A stretch of 64,000 nt of DNA from Sweltsa coloradensis (lineage: Eukaryota > Arthropoda > Insecta > Plecoptera > Chloroperlidae). The notes below the pieces were generated by a model that was given only the letters and a program-made list of their open reading frames with translations, was not told the DNA's origin and ran no database searches. Shown piece after piece: positions 25,866-37,800 of this stretch (positions are counted from its first letter, which is position 1; each line of letters opens with the position of its first letter). Both the position numbers and the translations under genes were made by a program. The stretch spans positions 1,180,001 to 1,244,000 of the forward strand of contig JAMZAV010000025.1 of assembly GCA_024449915.1 (NCBI GenBank), in the 5' to 3' direction.

Positions 25866-26000
25866 AAGTACCCTAGTAGGGAGCGAAGCGTACCCTTGTT
25901 ATGCCACGTATCTTTCAGCTTTGAACTATCCTTGGTGGAGGTGCCGGGTTCATATGTATAACTCTTGCCTCGACCCCGACCTCCGGGCCACCATAAACAT
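25866..26000 (-). mobile_element. M-element copy I (outer end only)
   Basis: This copy has the terminal word TAGTAGGGAGCGAAGCGTAC, then TTGGTGGAGGTGCCGGGTTC, then decays through CCCCGACCTCCGGGCCACCA. It represents the half of the element between the strong terminus and the polypurine block. Confidence 0.7.
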
Positions 26001-26985
26001 TCGGTTAAAAACTTAATTTTCCTATATTTTTGTTTTATTTACATAAGTTAGTACTTTAAAATACCATGAAAATATTTTCCACGCACACAACAAAACTATC
26101 ATTTGCATATGTGAGATTCAAATTTAAATTTAATAAACATTCCGTCTGAATACATTATAAAAGTTATACATATAATTTCTTTAACATGCAAATTATGAAT
26201 TAATTATATACCAATAGGGCACTGCCTCATTTTGCTTGATGTACAATTTTATATTTTATAACTTGCAATATTTCTACCTATATTTTGAATTATCATCAAT
26301 ACTTGTTGTATTTTTTAGCAACTAAGTACTAGTCAAGATAACACCTGTAATAAAAATCGAACTTCGACCAAATAGACTGAATGATCTTTTGGCAAAATCT
26401 TTGCGCTCTAAAAAAAGGTTTTCGAATTGAAAACTAATTAAACATCAATTAGCCTAATTATCACGCTAATAGATTCGATAATTAGGGCGAATAGGAGACG
26501 AAAAGCGCAACGTATAACATGCATTTCCAGCTTCGGACTATAGAACCTAGAAGGCATAATACATGGTGTGCATGCACCCGCTCGTTGCCACACGCATTTT
26601 ATCGCCCATTCAACACATCGATCACATGAGTACAATGTTGACATACTTTACCGAGATTGCTATCTTGCACTTGTTGCTATCTACGTATAAGATCTACTTG
26701 TGCTGGCTGTTTACTTCGGTCATACTTGAAACAACATCAGATAAAGCTAGAGACTTAAAAAAAGTAATATCACCATTAGCCAAATTGTTCGGGATATATA
26801 GCTTGAACTTCAAGTAGCTGTAACATGCACAAAAACATTACATTTGCTTCCGGAGTGTGTGCGTGTGCGTGTGCGTGTATGCGTGTGGGCTACGGTAATG
26901 TTGTTCTGTACAATTCCTATGTGTTGTTCATTTTACCTCCAGTGGCTGTTTATGCTTTACACTTGAGAGAAGACTTCGGCTTGAT
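26000..26985. other. Nothing recognised apart from a short GTGTGC run
   Basis: A short GTGCGTGT microsatellite lies at about 26858-26890. The frames 26438-26644, 26563-26817 and 26825-27010 overlap each other and match nothing I know. Confidence 0.4.
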
Positions 26986-27125
26986 AGCACTGACTGGCAA
27001 TCCTGAATAAAAGTTTTCTTAAGTTCGAATGTATTCAAACTCCAAAATAATTACCAGTAGTACATTCCCTCACAAAACTTCTCTCCCGTTATCTTCTGAG
27101 TCACCCCACCTGAAAGGGAGCTTAT
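26985..27125 (+). mobile_element. SINE-A fragment, degenerate
   Basis: CTGGCAATCCTGAATAAAAGTTTTC is followed by GAATGTATTCAAACTCC and then CCACCTGAAAGGGAGC. This follows the order of the SINE-A body and tail with many changes. Confidence 0.5.
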
Positions 27126-27136
27126 TTACTAACTAA

Positions 27137-27304
27137 GACAATTTGTCCATTGACAATGTCAACTTTTAAAGTAGAATCGACAACTTGTCGATCGACAGTG
27201 TCAACTTTTAAAGTAGAATCGACAACTTGTCGATCGACAGTGTCAACTTTTAAAGTAGAATCGACAACTTGTCGATCGACAGTGTCAACATACTAAATAA
27301 AATC
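27137..27304. repeat. 42-bp minisatellite with internal palindromes, four copies
   Basis: Units start at 27137, 27179, 27221 and 27263, exactly 42 bp apart. The middle copies are identical, reading GACAACTTGTCGATCGACAG then TGTCAACTTTTAAAGTAGAATC. Each unit contains GACAACTTGTC and TCGATCGA, which are self-complementary. A reverse-oriented relative follows at 27366-27392. Confidence 0.95.
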
Positions 27305-27365
27305 CCAGGGCTGTCTGCTTCTGTGACACGCAATCATGCAAGCAATTAATCATCAATTACACACA

Positions 27366-27412
27366 GTTGTCACTGTCGATCTAAACTTGTCGTTTCACTT
27401 AGTAGCTAAATC
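27366..27412 (-). repeat. Inverted relative of the 42-bp unit
   Basis: GTTGTCACTGTCGATCTAAACTTGTCG is close to the reverse complement of the 42-bp unit core. It sits 60 bp beyond the array, so array and inverted copy could pair. Confidence 0.55.
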
Positions 27413-27429
27413 GACCCCTTGAAAAGGAG

Positions 27430-29136
27430 TTAATTTCCCTGGGCAGGACCTACGTAACAAGTACAAATTTAATTTACATTTTCTACGTAGTTAAGCAGTC
27501 GAGGAGTAAACATATCGCTATTAGTCTTAGTCAAATTCCCCAAAATATGGAACTTTGAAACGTTAAGTAAAAACGGACCTACTATTTTACGTTCCTTCTG
27601 AAAATAAGATCTTAAATAAGTTCCTCGAAATGAACTAAGTTCTTTTAAGTCCCTTTAAAAGTTGCCAGTCTATACAAAACTTCTACTTCATTTAAGAATA
27701 AAATCTAAGTGGGTACCTTCCCATTCTAGCACATACATACAACACATAGAGTAAACACACACTTATTTTATAATCATATTTCAGGCAGTAAAATGTAAAA
27801 AATAAAAACATGCAGTCTGTACGTAATTTTATCGCTAACTCCTATTACGAGCTCGTTAAAGTAACTTTTAATGTTTTTTTTATTTTTTTATTTAAAGAAT
27901 TGAATTCCGTTTTTTACCATATATTAAAAGTTATCGAAATCTATTTTTTGTCAGCAGTTATAACAGGAATAAATAAATGTCTGTTCTTGCAGTAGTCTTT
28001 TAACCATTCAATATAGTTTTAACCTATAGTTGGCATCGGAAAACCTCTAGTATTGGCTTTACAAATCATTTTTGATCACACATGTATTACATGCAACGTA
28101 ACCGTGAAAATGTATTTGATACCTCAATTACAAGGTCCTTAATTCCTTTCAATATCATTTATCAACTCATCCCCTCTGGATGTTTTTATATAAAAGTACA
28201 CAACATCTTTCAGTACGAGGTATTTCAGCCACAACTAAGGTCCCTCGCAAACTTGACACTTCAAGAATATATTTTTGAAAACTTAGAACCCAATTTAAAG
28301 CACATCTATATTTGCATTAGAAATAGACCCGTCTCTAGCCCCAAACATTTATGTTACTCATCTCGTACGTTATCAAACCTAAACACTGGTTATTCGCCTT
28401 TCTGCTTTCATTGTACCCACTAGCTGTATACTGTCACTCTTAATTCTTGTGCTATACGAAGACTTACATGAGCTAGTATTGATTTTTCTATATTGTAAAT
28501 GCACATATGAGTACATTACGTACACGAACACATGCGTAGTACTTGAAAGGTACATTTATTGTACATTGTGCAACTATGTTAGTTATACTGGAGCGCTCGA
28601 CGTTTTGGATACTGTTTGGTCTTTTTCTAAAGTGCAAATTAAACAATTGTTCTTTGTTACTTTTAAATTATACAAAATAAACTATACCCATTTTTGGTAT
28701 GTATTCATCGATCCAAGTTTGAACATGGGGCTATTGCCGTGACTAGTTCTCTTAGGAGACCCCTCTCTGCCTTAGGTTTCGGGAATGTCTCATCTCCCAT
28801 CCTCTGACGCTGTCCCTTGACGATGTGGTGAGACTCACACGTGCGAATCCTTCCTAGAACTGGCAAAAAGCAACATGCACAAACTTAAATTTATTTACTA
28901 GGATTTTCATATTTTCACATTAAATTAATCAAAGTCTATAGGCTGCCAGTCAATCAAGTTCGAAATTTTATGTGTATAGTGTAATTTTAATTTTACACAT
29001 TTTACTCTTTTCCACATGTGCATTTCATTGTCATTTCACTGTCATTTACTGCAAAACTATGTCATCTATAGGCCCTCTACACTCGAATCTATAACTTATC
29101 AATGGATTAAAATATGTAATTGTGTCTTTGTTTCAG
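27430..29136. other. Sequence upstream of the first visible myostatin exon (intron)
   Basis: No exon is recognised here. Frames at 27810-27995, 28082-28423 and 28449-28742 are AT-rich and unlike any family I know. Because the next exon begins in phase 1, this must be intron unless an unrecognised short exon is hidden. A C/T-rich stretch ending TTTCAG precedes 29137. Confidence 0.6.
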
Positions 29137-29600
29137 ATCCTCGAATTCGTCACGGATGGAGGGGCCAAGATGTCCAGTATTTCCGCTTCTCTGAGAAGGT
29201 GTCCCGGAACCGCGTCCTCAGCGCCCAACTCTGGGTGTACGTCCGCGGCACCGACTACGAGTTCCCGCCATCGACCTCCCCGACCTCCTCCTCCTCGTCA
29301 TCGGCATCGTCCTCCTCCGAGGCAACTGACGGCTCCATCGTCACTCCCTTCAACATCTCGATCTTAAAGGTGATGCGCTCCGGAGACGGCAAGTCAGACA
29401 CTCCACACTTTGCCCAGGTCCACTCGGAGAAGAGGCACCGGCCAAGAGGCAAGGGAGGCTGGATTAGCCTAGCGATCAAAGGTCTCATGGTGGAATGGTT
29501 CAAGAATCCCACTAAAAACTACGGCATCGTGATCCAGAGCACAGACAGCCTAGGCCGACAGCTCGTCGTCACCGATCATGACCAGGAGAATAGGACTCTG
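29137..29600 (+). CDS. mstn: Myostatin/GDF8-11 (myoglianin-type) propeptide exon (second coding exon)
   Basis: This exon encodes most of the latency-associated propeptide of a secreted TGF-beta family ligand. In this family the propeptide helps the dimer fold and keeps it latent until processed. The exon follows a polypyrimidine tract and TTTCAG (29131-29136) and ends at CTG before GTAAGG (29601). It is 464 bp, entering in phase 1 and leaving in phase 0. Vertebrate MSTN exon 2 (374 bp) has the same phases. The reading frame gives YFRFSEKVSRNRVLSAQLWVYVRG near the start, aligning with the CFFKF...KVVKAQLWIYLR block of vertebrate myostatin, and later WISLAIKGLMVEWFKNPTKNYGI, aligning with the [20 protein letters not shown] region. 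A Ser/Pro/Thr-rich insert lies at 29271-29318. Sequons NIS and NRT are present. The vertebrate Cys pair before the FFKF block is absent. The other open frames across this GC-rich exon do not match the family. Family assignment is very secure; the arthropod subgroup is inferred from memory. Confidence 0.95.
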
Positions 29601-32600
29601 GTAAGGGCATGATTCAATGATCTTTAACCTTGGTTACGAGCTTATCTTAGATACAATGTGTTTATTTAATCGGTACACTTGTTCCCAAGTACAAAATAAC
29701 TATTTATAGCTAGCATCTCACAGCTGCTCAAAGAAGTGGTGGAGGTTTAGTTGCATACAAGTGCAATGGTATTGATTTATCTAAAGATGGATGGACCATT
29801 TCATCAACAGTCTGAAAAGTACACATTCTTGTGATTGCGAGGGCCTCTTTTATCTAACTCTGTGACTCTGATATTGAGATGTTTGATAGCGGCACACACT
29901 GAATCGGAGATGTAGTAGTTGTGCTCAAAGCACTTTTAGTCTAGGAGGAGTAACCGACAGGGTAGTCACCTGAAGAGGGTCCCACTGGGTAAATCTGATG
30001 TGTGCCCTACAACAGGCATCCTACAAAAAGTTGTTTTGATTTATTTTTAGGAGCAATAATTCGAAAATGATAGCGGACATTGATTGCATAAACTAGATGG
30101 TGACAGCTGCATACATTGCAATGTCAATTACAGTTGAGCCCCCTTTGCCAATGTTGTGCACAAAATATCCCAATATCGTTTGTCATTCCGACTTCTGTTC
30201 TCTGAGAATATCGATTCAGTTTTTCCCACGACTTATCGTCAGTCCTGTTTTAGTAATCTAATAAACAATTGGTTAGAAACTATAGTCAAGAGGGGATCTC
30301 ACCATTACTGTTCTCGAAAACAAGGATCTCATTGCAACCGTCACTACAAACAAACATTAGGTCAATTTCATCCATGTAGGTCAAAATCTTTCATTAGGGA
30401 CCTTACATGTTACTAAGCTATATGTGTATAGAAACATTATTGAAGTGTCATGGATCCAATGTCCTAGCTGATTCAAAATTATAGTTCTAACGGTATACTT
30501 ATTGAAAAAGAATTAGTTACTGCCAATGTCTTGGTGTCATCAGAATCACCTGATTTTGTTTTTCTTGTCCCAGTGTCATACAACAAAATTAGCCTACGTA
30601 ATGAAATACATTGCTATTATGACCTATTGTTGTTGTAGTTAGTTTATTTTTCGTATTTAAAAAAAATCGCATCACAGAAAATCAGGAACGGTCGATGTTT
30701 TTTCTTATTAGTATTTTATCATATTCTAAGAAAGTTGCAATACTAATATATATTATTAAATTATGTTTTATTATCACTTAATGAGTTCATGTGCATCACA
30801 AGTGCATCACAAGTATTTTAATAAGCAATGTATGGCTGTTGACAAACTCCACACGCGCCGTATATTATTGTTGATAAAGCTGAGTTCGAAGTCCACTCCT
30901 GCTGATTATTGAACCGTCTGCCAAAAAGTTGGCGTATGAATGAATGTTCGTCTTTTCCTTTGCCTTTATGCGTTATGTAGACTATCTTCAGATGATGTTT
31001 GTTCCTTAGAAGTTAAACACTGACACAAATGCTCTTAGGTTTTGGTTAACGTAAAATTACAAAAACATGTTGGCATTGAATGTTTTAAAATAATATGTTA
31101 ATAATCTGAGTGTAAATTATGTATTGTAATCTCCAGTAGGCCTAGTTATCTTGAAACATTTACCTTTACTAAAAATGTATCAATTTACTTATTTAGATTG
31201 GTTTAGCAAAAATGAATTTTACATAAAAACGAATTATTACTTTTCTTTTTAAATTGTAATTTTTAACGTAAATAATATTGGCGACGTGAGTCAAAGAAAG
31301 CTATGTGTATCATCTAGGTCAGAGCATATAAACATATTATTTATTAATTGTTGTCAAAACTCAGAGATATTCTGGTAAAGTCATTTTATATATGCGTGTG
31401 TAATTGCTTTGGAAATGACTACAATGTTTCAAATTTAGTGATTGTTTGACATGATATTGGGGAAAATGTTAATCTTAAGCAATGCGTCTAAATAAATTTA
31501 TGTCCAATCAAGAAAATAAATTAGGTGGTCTAAAAAGTGAGGAAGATTTTCAACTAAACATTTGAGTTCTAGAGCAATTATTTTTAAATGTCTGATAAGC
31601 GGCTGAAAAGAAACCGTCTTAGTTGATAATAATAAAGTCAATTAATTACAATTACCCAACAACCAACATACATGAGCATTATGCATAACTTGTGGCACAC
31701 GAGCGGAAAATATGAAGTTGAAACGCGGTTACTGACCCATCATTCAACACTTTGTACACCAATCGAACAGTCGAACGTCAACAGTAGAGACGTTGACAAA
31801 AGAATTCGTTTTTTACTTTCAAACAAGAGAATATTTTAAAAGAGACAATGCTTCGTTGTCTGCGTGCAATCGAAGATTTCCTCCGGGGAAGTGAACAGCC
31901 CAGTTCGGCTGGACCAGGGTGCTTATCTTCAAAAATTTGTCGTTCGAAAGTGACGAGTTAGAAAATAGAATGCACTATTGTTGTACGAGATAGTAAAAAT
32001 ACTCCCAGGAAACGAGTTAATCCCATGAATTGGCTCGTGGATGAGTTTTTGTCGTTTCAAAACTGGACGAAATGTTTAATTACAATTTTGTCACCAATTC
32101 AAAAAAAATTTAACATTTAATTTTATCATACCATTTATTAGCCACGATGGTCTGTGTCATCTGTTCTGGCAGATATGAAACGGATGAAACTGCTTGTAAA
32201 AGTAAAGGCACAGTACACCCTCAAATTTTGATAAAAATGAGTAAATCCAAAATTAATTTATAAATGGACTTTTCGTCGTGCTTCTTTACAATTCCAATAA
32301 TATGGTACTTTGGTTAGAATCCTTGAGTTTGTTCGCTAGCCATGCGTTTATTTATTTGTAAAATTTTAACGTTTTATACTTTTTCAACGTACCCAAATTG
32401 CTTTGTGTGTACAATGTAATAAGTTACAGCCTGTAAGCAACTGATCGATATAAAAATTCTCATGACTGACCAGCAATAATATGTGCACTTCCTACAATAA
32501 TTACGTTAAACAACAAAAATTATCACCATCAAACCTTTCTTTGGATTGTCAGCTCATTTTAGCTATCTACCAAATTCTAATTCAAAATGACACACATCCA

Positions 32601-33213
32601 TAAAGTTTTTAAAAGTATTTAAAGCACTGTCATGCATTTATTCTTCCATAAGAAGTAGCTTAAGTTATCTATTATTTTTATATTTCTAGTCAATAAACTT
32701 TGGGTTTGACGTGACCTGAACTTGCCACACTTATCGTAGTCCTAGGGACATTCGAAACATTTGTGTATTTATAAAAGTCAATTATAGTTAATCACATTGA
32801 ATGTTAAGTAGAATTTGGAGGAGGAAATGTTCTTATTTAACTACTCACTAACCAATTTAGGTCTATGCCATCACACATCAATTTCAATTATCCAACTGTC
32901 TCAAAGTTTACACTCCGGTTATAGTTCACTGCCTTTTATTGCGTGGTTGCAGCAGCTAAGCATGGCCATCTAAATGCAAGCAATTTGGATGAACTGATAC
33001 AAATCAAAGTTCAATAACCACTATAGCTACACACTAATCAACAGTGATTGAATAGCGCAATAGCCCTAACCCTCACCTCCCCACTTACAGTTAATATGAG
33101 CTATTGAAAATCCTGGCCCAGATGCCCGAACTTCGCCTAATAGCAACAAAGCATCGCTAACAAACCGTGTTACTGTGATACACTCACTAAACTGGATGTT
33201 TTTCTTGTCGCAG
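29601..33213 (+). other. Intron between the two myostatin coding exons
   Basis: This is a 3,613-bp phase-0 intron with donor GTAAGG at 29601 and acceptor TTCTTGTCGCAG ending at 33213. It is AT-rich and contains a SINE-A tail fragment at 29940-30025. I see no further exon-like conservation inside; the short open frames at 30156-30416 and 33066-33281 resemble no known protein. In vertebrate MSTN the corresponding intron is also phase 0 and interrupts the propeptide just before the cleavage-site region. Confidence 0.9.
29940..30025 (+). mobile_element. SINE-A tail fragment inside the intron
   Basis: GTAGTCACCTGAAGAGGGTC, AAATCTGATGTGTGCCCTAC and AACAGGCATCCTACAAAAA match the 3' end of the copy at 62085-62365. 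Only the 3' part is present, consistent with a 5'-truncated insertion or decay. Confidence 0.75.
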
Positions 33214-33597
33214 GTTCCCTTTGTGGAGGTGAACACCACAGACGGCCGGAAGCATCGTACCAAGCGTACCATCGGACTCAACTGTGACGAATCGTCGGAG
33301 GAGTCCCGTTGCTGTCGCTATCCACTTACTGTTGACTTTGAGGAGTTCGGCTGGGATTGGATCATCGCCCCGAAGAAGTACGAGGCGAACTACTGCAGCG
33401 GCGAGTGTCCTTACGTGTTCCTGCAGAAGTACCCCCACACCCACATCGTGCACCTAGCCAACCCCGCTGGAACCGCCGGGCCCTGCTGCGCCCCGCGCAA
33501 GATGTCCTCCATCTCCATGTTGTACTTCGACAACGAGTTCAACATCATCTATGGCTTGTTACCGGGGATGGTTGTAGACAGATGTGGGTGCTCGTAG
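33214..33597 (+). CDS. mstn: Myostatin/GDF8-11 (myoglianin-type) mature ligand exon, with stop codon
   Basis: This last coding exon gives 127 residues and a TAG stop at 33595-33597. It starts right after TTCTTGTCGCAG (acceptor AG at 33212-33213) in phase 0, matching the upstream exon. The first 18 residues finish the propeptide, include an NTT sequon and end in the furin-type site RTKR. The remaining 109 residues, the same length as human mature myostatin, are the ligand. It has nine cysteines in TGF-beta/myostatin spacing: LNC, RCC, NYCSGEC, GPCC and DRCGCS, one of them being the extra cysteine that forms the intermolecular bond. Conserved blocks include [23 protein letters not shown] and LQKYPHTH. 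The ligand is expected to be a secreted dimer acting through type II and activin-type type I receptors to Smad2/3; insect myoglianin works through Baboon. The ending [26 protein letters not shown] resembles arthropod rather than vertebrate members. GDF11 versus GDF8 cannot be separated because invertebrates usually have one pro-orthologue. Confidence 0.97.
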   Translation, partial: VPFVEVNTTDGRKHRTKRTIGLNCDESSEESRCCRYPLTVDFEEFGWDWIIAPKKYEANYCSGECPYVFLQKYPHTHIVHLANPAGTAGPCCAPRKMSSISMLYFDNEFNIIYGLLPGMVVDRCGCS

Positions 33598-34865
33598 GAC
33601 TAGACGTATACCGACAAGAGGCACACTTCACATGTGACTCAACAGACTACTAAGCTGTGCGGCTGTCGTGTTGAGAATGACACATCGGTGAGCTCCTGTC
33701 AAATCTGCTCAATGTGATCATCAGCCCTTGGGCATTACTTCAGAATTATCGAAATACCTACTGCCATCAAGATCTTTCTGGTAATTCGACGCCATACGTA
33801 ATTTTTAAACCCGAGTGATAAAAAATGGTCCAAATAATTTATTTTAAAGATTATCGACCTTGATTTTAAAATTGATCGTTTTTGTAACACTCCAATTAGC
33901 AAGTCACTTTTGCTTAAAATATATCATCACTTTTTGGCATTTGTCGTCAAAATGCTTGGCATGTAGTGAAATACTTGGACATTATTTGATAACATTTCAT
34001 TCAAAGTTTTTCGAATGCATGGTATATTTTTAGTGTAAAGTGGCTTCTATAATGTTAACAAAAATGCTACAACTAACTTGGGTCCCAGAGTGCAACTCAC
34101 TCTGAAGTGGTTTTAAGTTTTAACGATCTACATAAGAGGACTAAAAACAAGAATACTTTATTTCTAGGAGTAGTCAAAGCTATCCCATTGGTTTCCGCCA
34201 ATGCTGCACGCAAAATTGGACCCAGGTAGTTGCTCTAGAGTAGGTGTATTGTCGAAGTAGAGTAGAACCTGCTAGATGGAGCGAAAAGCGTCCACTCCGG
34301 GTTACGGGTTGAAACTAATCCAACGCCAGCTAGCTAATCTCAACTCTTACACGAAACATATGCGCTTGGCTTGCCCTATGAGGGACCGAAAAGCAAGCTG
34401 CGCGTACTGATAATGCTTTTTTGAAGAAAACAAAAAACACTTAACAGTTACTTTATGAAATCTCTCATCATTATGGAAATTGTAGCAACCAACCTGGAAA
34501 AGTTGGTTGGTGAGATGTATCTGCCAAATTATTGTGGTGTTTCTGAGCTCCTAAAAAGTGAACTGAAAATCTGTTCTTGTTGAACTGATATTTTTCTTAA
34601 ACTTATTATTATGTAAATCGGTTATTTCGTTCTTTTGCTTTTTCATTAATTTTGGATGTAAAATAAATTCCTTATTTAGGCGAGCAAAATGTTACGGATC
34701 AAGGAAAAACACAACTAAAATAAACCACTCGTTTGCAAGGATATTGAAACCGGTAAAATGCTTTAAGAGGATATGTGGATAACAATTTGCCTATGACGAT
34801 ACAATGGAATTATTAAAAGAAGTTAAGTTTTTGATACCTCAATAAAGAATCAATTATTGGGTATC
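33598..34865 (+). other. mstn: Probable 3' UTR of the myostatin gene
   Basis: This AT-rich sequence follows the TAG stop with no recognisable coding content. Candidate AATAAA signals lie at 34662-34667 and 34841-34846, and a further one at 35401-35406. The 34841 copy, followed by T-rich sequence, was chosen as the working end. This is an inference; transcript data would be needed to place the end. Confidence 0.4.
34841..34846 (+). terminator. Candidate polyadenylation signal AATAAA
   Basis: A canonical AATAAA lies about 1.24 kb after the stop codon, followed by a T/G-rich stretch around 34870-34895. Alternatives at 34662 and 35401 are equally canonical, so usage is uncertain. Confidence 0.3.
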
Positions 34866-34869
34866 AAAT

Positions 34870-37800
34870 GTGATAGATTTTCTTTGATTTAATGATCGGG
34901 ATAATTTGATGGAGTAAAGATGGCGTGGAGAAATTAACTCCTGTTGCGCCAATAAAAAAGATTCAATTGTTGTTTGGTGGCCGAAGCCTTCTACAAATTG
35001 TAACCAAAAGTGCTTAAATTAGGCGACCAACTTCATTATTATATTAAAGAGGTATTGGGGCCTATGAAGCCTATTTACAAGGAGTGGCATGGATGAAAAA
35101 GTTATGGATCTCGTTTAGAATATTTTCAAATTTGATTTTTTTATGTACATAATAATAATAATATTGAAGTGATCTTTGTTTGTTAATGTACCAGCGTTTG
35201 TGGCTTTAGGTATAAGGAATCATGCTTACCATTATTTTTGAAACCACTTGTAAATTAAATGGTGGCCAATTATTTTCTTTTTGCCTCAGGCTAATATACA
35301 ACTAGTGTAAATTGCATTACAAGAGTGAAAATGGACGGTTGAGGTGAGCATGTGCAAAGATTGACGCTATAATGACTGACACGAGATGCGGGAAGTTCTC
35401 AATAAAATTTAATTTTGTGATTCCGTACGCCAACGGACAATAATTTCCTTTGACTTACCACGGATTGTGTTCGATATAGCAGAGGCCACAACTATGGTAA
35501 TCTAACTACCCATGAGAACACAAAGAACAGGCTTATTATTTCGATCTCTAGTGAGTTATAATTTGGTGACGGGAATTAGCTGAGACCAATTGCAAGTACG
35601 CATGACGTTGTAGGGGCATTTCTCTTACAAAATGTCAGTGATATCAAATTTTTAGGATGTTCCTTTATGAAACAAAACAATTAATTCTAATGTGTGTTTC
35701 CATAAAATAACAATTTTAACAAATATATCATTGCTTTAATGAAACTGACAAATTCTTGTTTCTTTCATTTCGTCAGAAAATTGCATATTTCATGTATAAA
35801 ATACTCATTGTGAACCACCTATGATTACATCATGAAAATTGAAAATCAAGTGCATTGCCCATTTAGTTACACTTAAAATTGTAACCATGAAGGACAGGTT
35901 TAAGGGGACCAAAATCTGTCCAAAAAAATTATAGTTTTAGTGTAGGTTAAGCTATGTACATATTTGATGATTACGGCTGTATAAAATGAATTCGACCAAG
36001 TAAGGCAATATTATGCAGATCTCAAATTCCAATTAAAATATTTAAAAGTTTGTACTTTCATGAGCGTGCTTCAAGATCACCTTGCAGTGTCCCAGCGTAA
36101 CTGGATGGGCTCAAAATTGAAACTCACTACCAATTTGTGATACATTTATCTAATTGTTATTTGATTAAATAATTGTGATTGTAGTTTTTATTATTTTTGT
36201 TTATTGTGTAAGTGTATGTTTAAACTCTGAATTTTATTCTCTTCTTTCGAAATAAGTAAAGACATGGTAATGTACATATAAATATATTAATTATGTGTTT
36301 ATATAGATCAAAATGTATGTAAACATATTAATTTATATTTGTATTTGTATCAATATTTATATTTATACATATTTCTTTTGTATGAAATGGTAAAAGGGTA
36401 TTTTTTACAAAATGTCTTCTCAAGATCATTTTTTTTAAATATGAATAAATAAGAACATAAATCCCTTCACAGCTCACATTATTATTTACATTCCTATTTT
36501 ATTCCATAACAATGAAATGATTAATTTGTAATCAATCGTTCTCATTCACGGTTTATAATACTGGATCGGTTTTCGAGTACCTATAGATTTACTTAGCTAT
36601 ATTCACCTTGGAGATTAAAACAATGGGCGCATTAAAATATTTCGTTTCCTATGTGTTGCTAGACATCTATTGCGATGTGAGTGAAGCCTACAAATAGGGA
36701 CACCTTGAAATTGGGACATTGGGAGTGGACTTCTCAACGTGGTGATTGGCTGTTAATAATAAGTGACAATTGCAAGCTTACCACCCCCATACCACAGTGA
36801 GGATAGCTACAATATCAACATTTAATTCAATTAGTGTTCTATAATATTTTTAGATGTAACCTACAATTTTCAACAAAATTTTAATTTTAACTTTGCAATT
36901 AACTATATATTGTGCATGTAAATAATATTAATGCTCAACAAAATTAAATACGTTTATAGCATGCATTTTTTTACATTTACAAATTATTTAACATGAATTT
37001 TTCATTTTATTTTTTGCTCCAAACTTACCAAAAAGTTAATAATGATAATCTTCAACTCGGTTCCCATTACGTTGGGTTGAATGGTGGTTATTTTGCTTAT
37101 CTGAAGCCTGAAACTTTCGTTAGTGTCTCGCCATTTTTGTCCTGTCTGTGTCTTTCCACAGCTTGACTATAATACTCTTGTCACATGGTCCCAAGATTCA
37201 TCTCACCCTTGAACGTCCCCTTCAATGTGCCCCACTTATGTCTTAGTAACGAAATGAAATGGGAGTCTGTAAACAATTATTACCAATCGTTTATTATAAT
37301 TTGTCGTCGTTTAAAAAAAATGTTTAACATTTTCTATAATCATCGGATAATCATCACTTTCTATCACTACTTAAATTTTGCTTAAGGACATTTTAGTGTG
37401 TTTTGTTTTGATGAGAGCATGAAGCGCAATTGATACTGGGGGGCTCAATGAAATTAGACACTTGGTGGGGGAAATCTTGAGTGGAACATGAAGTAAAATA
37501 TTTGGGATATTTCTGACAGCTGTCGTTACCAACAGCTGGTAAATTCTGGACATAAGGACAAAACATGTTGTTATATATTTCATCAACTCTATGGAGGTTC
37601 AAAAATGCGAATCTAGTTCCCAGATATTTTTATTTTCCAAAATTTTTAAAAGGTGGTTCATCATAGTAGCTTGTAAATAGTTTATAATACATCATAGTTG
37701 ATTTAAATATAGATTTTATTCTTAACCATATAAAATTAGTTTTCTAATTTTACTTTTCCAATGCAAACATCAAGTGTAACTGTATCATACCACAAGTAAC

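Noticed and set aside
23436..28742. Open frames upstream of 29137 as the missing first myostatin exon
   Set aside because: None has a signal peptide followed by the propeptide helix seen in the family, and none ends in a phase-1 donor that I could identify.
29122..29367. Alternative plus-strand frame inside the myostatin exon starting MSLFQILEF
   Set aside because: It has no family similarity; the frame one base away matches the TGF-beta propeptide and agrees with the phase of both splice sites.
29255..29512. Minus-strand frame opposite the myostatin exon, and likewise 33187-33453
   Set aside because: Shadow frames of GC-rich coding exons; no recognisable domain.
33175..33213. Start codon upstream of the last exon ([12 protein letters not shown]) as a signal-peptide-like N-terminus
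   Set aside because: It looks hydrophobic, but the sequence is the intron's polypyrimidine tract and acceptor; the upstream exon joins in phase 0 at 33214.
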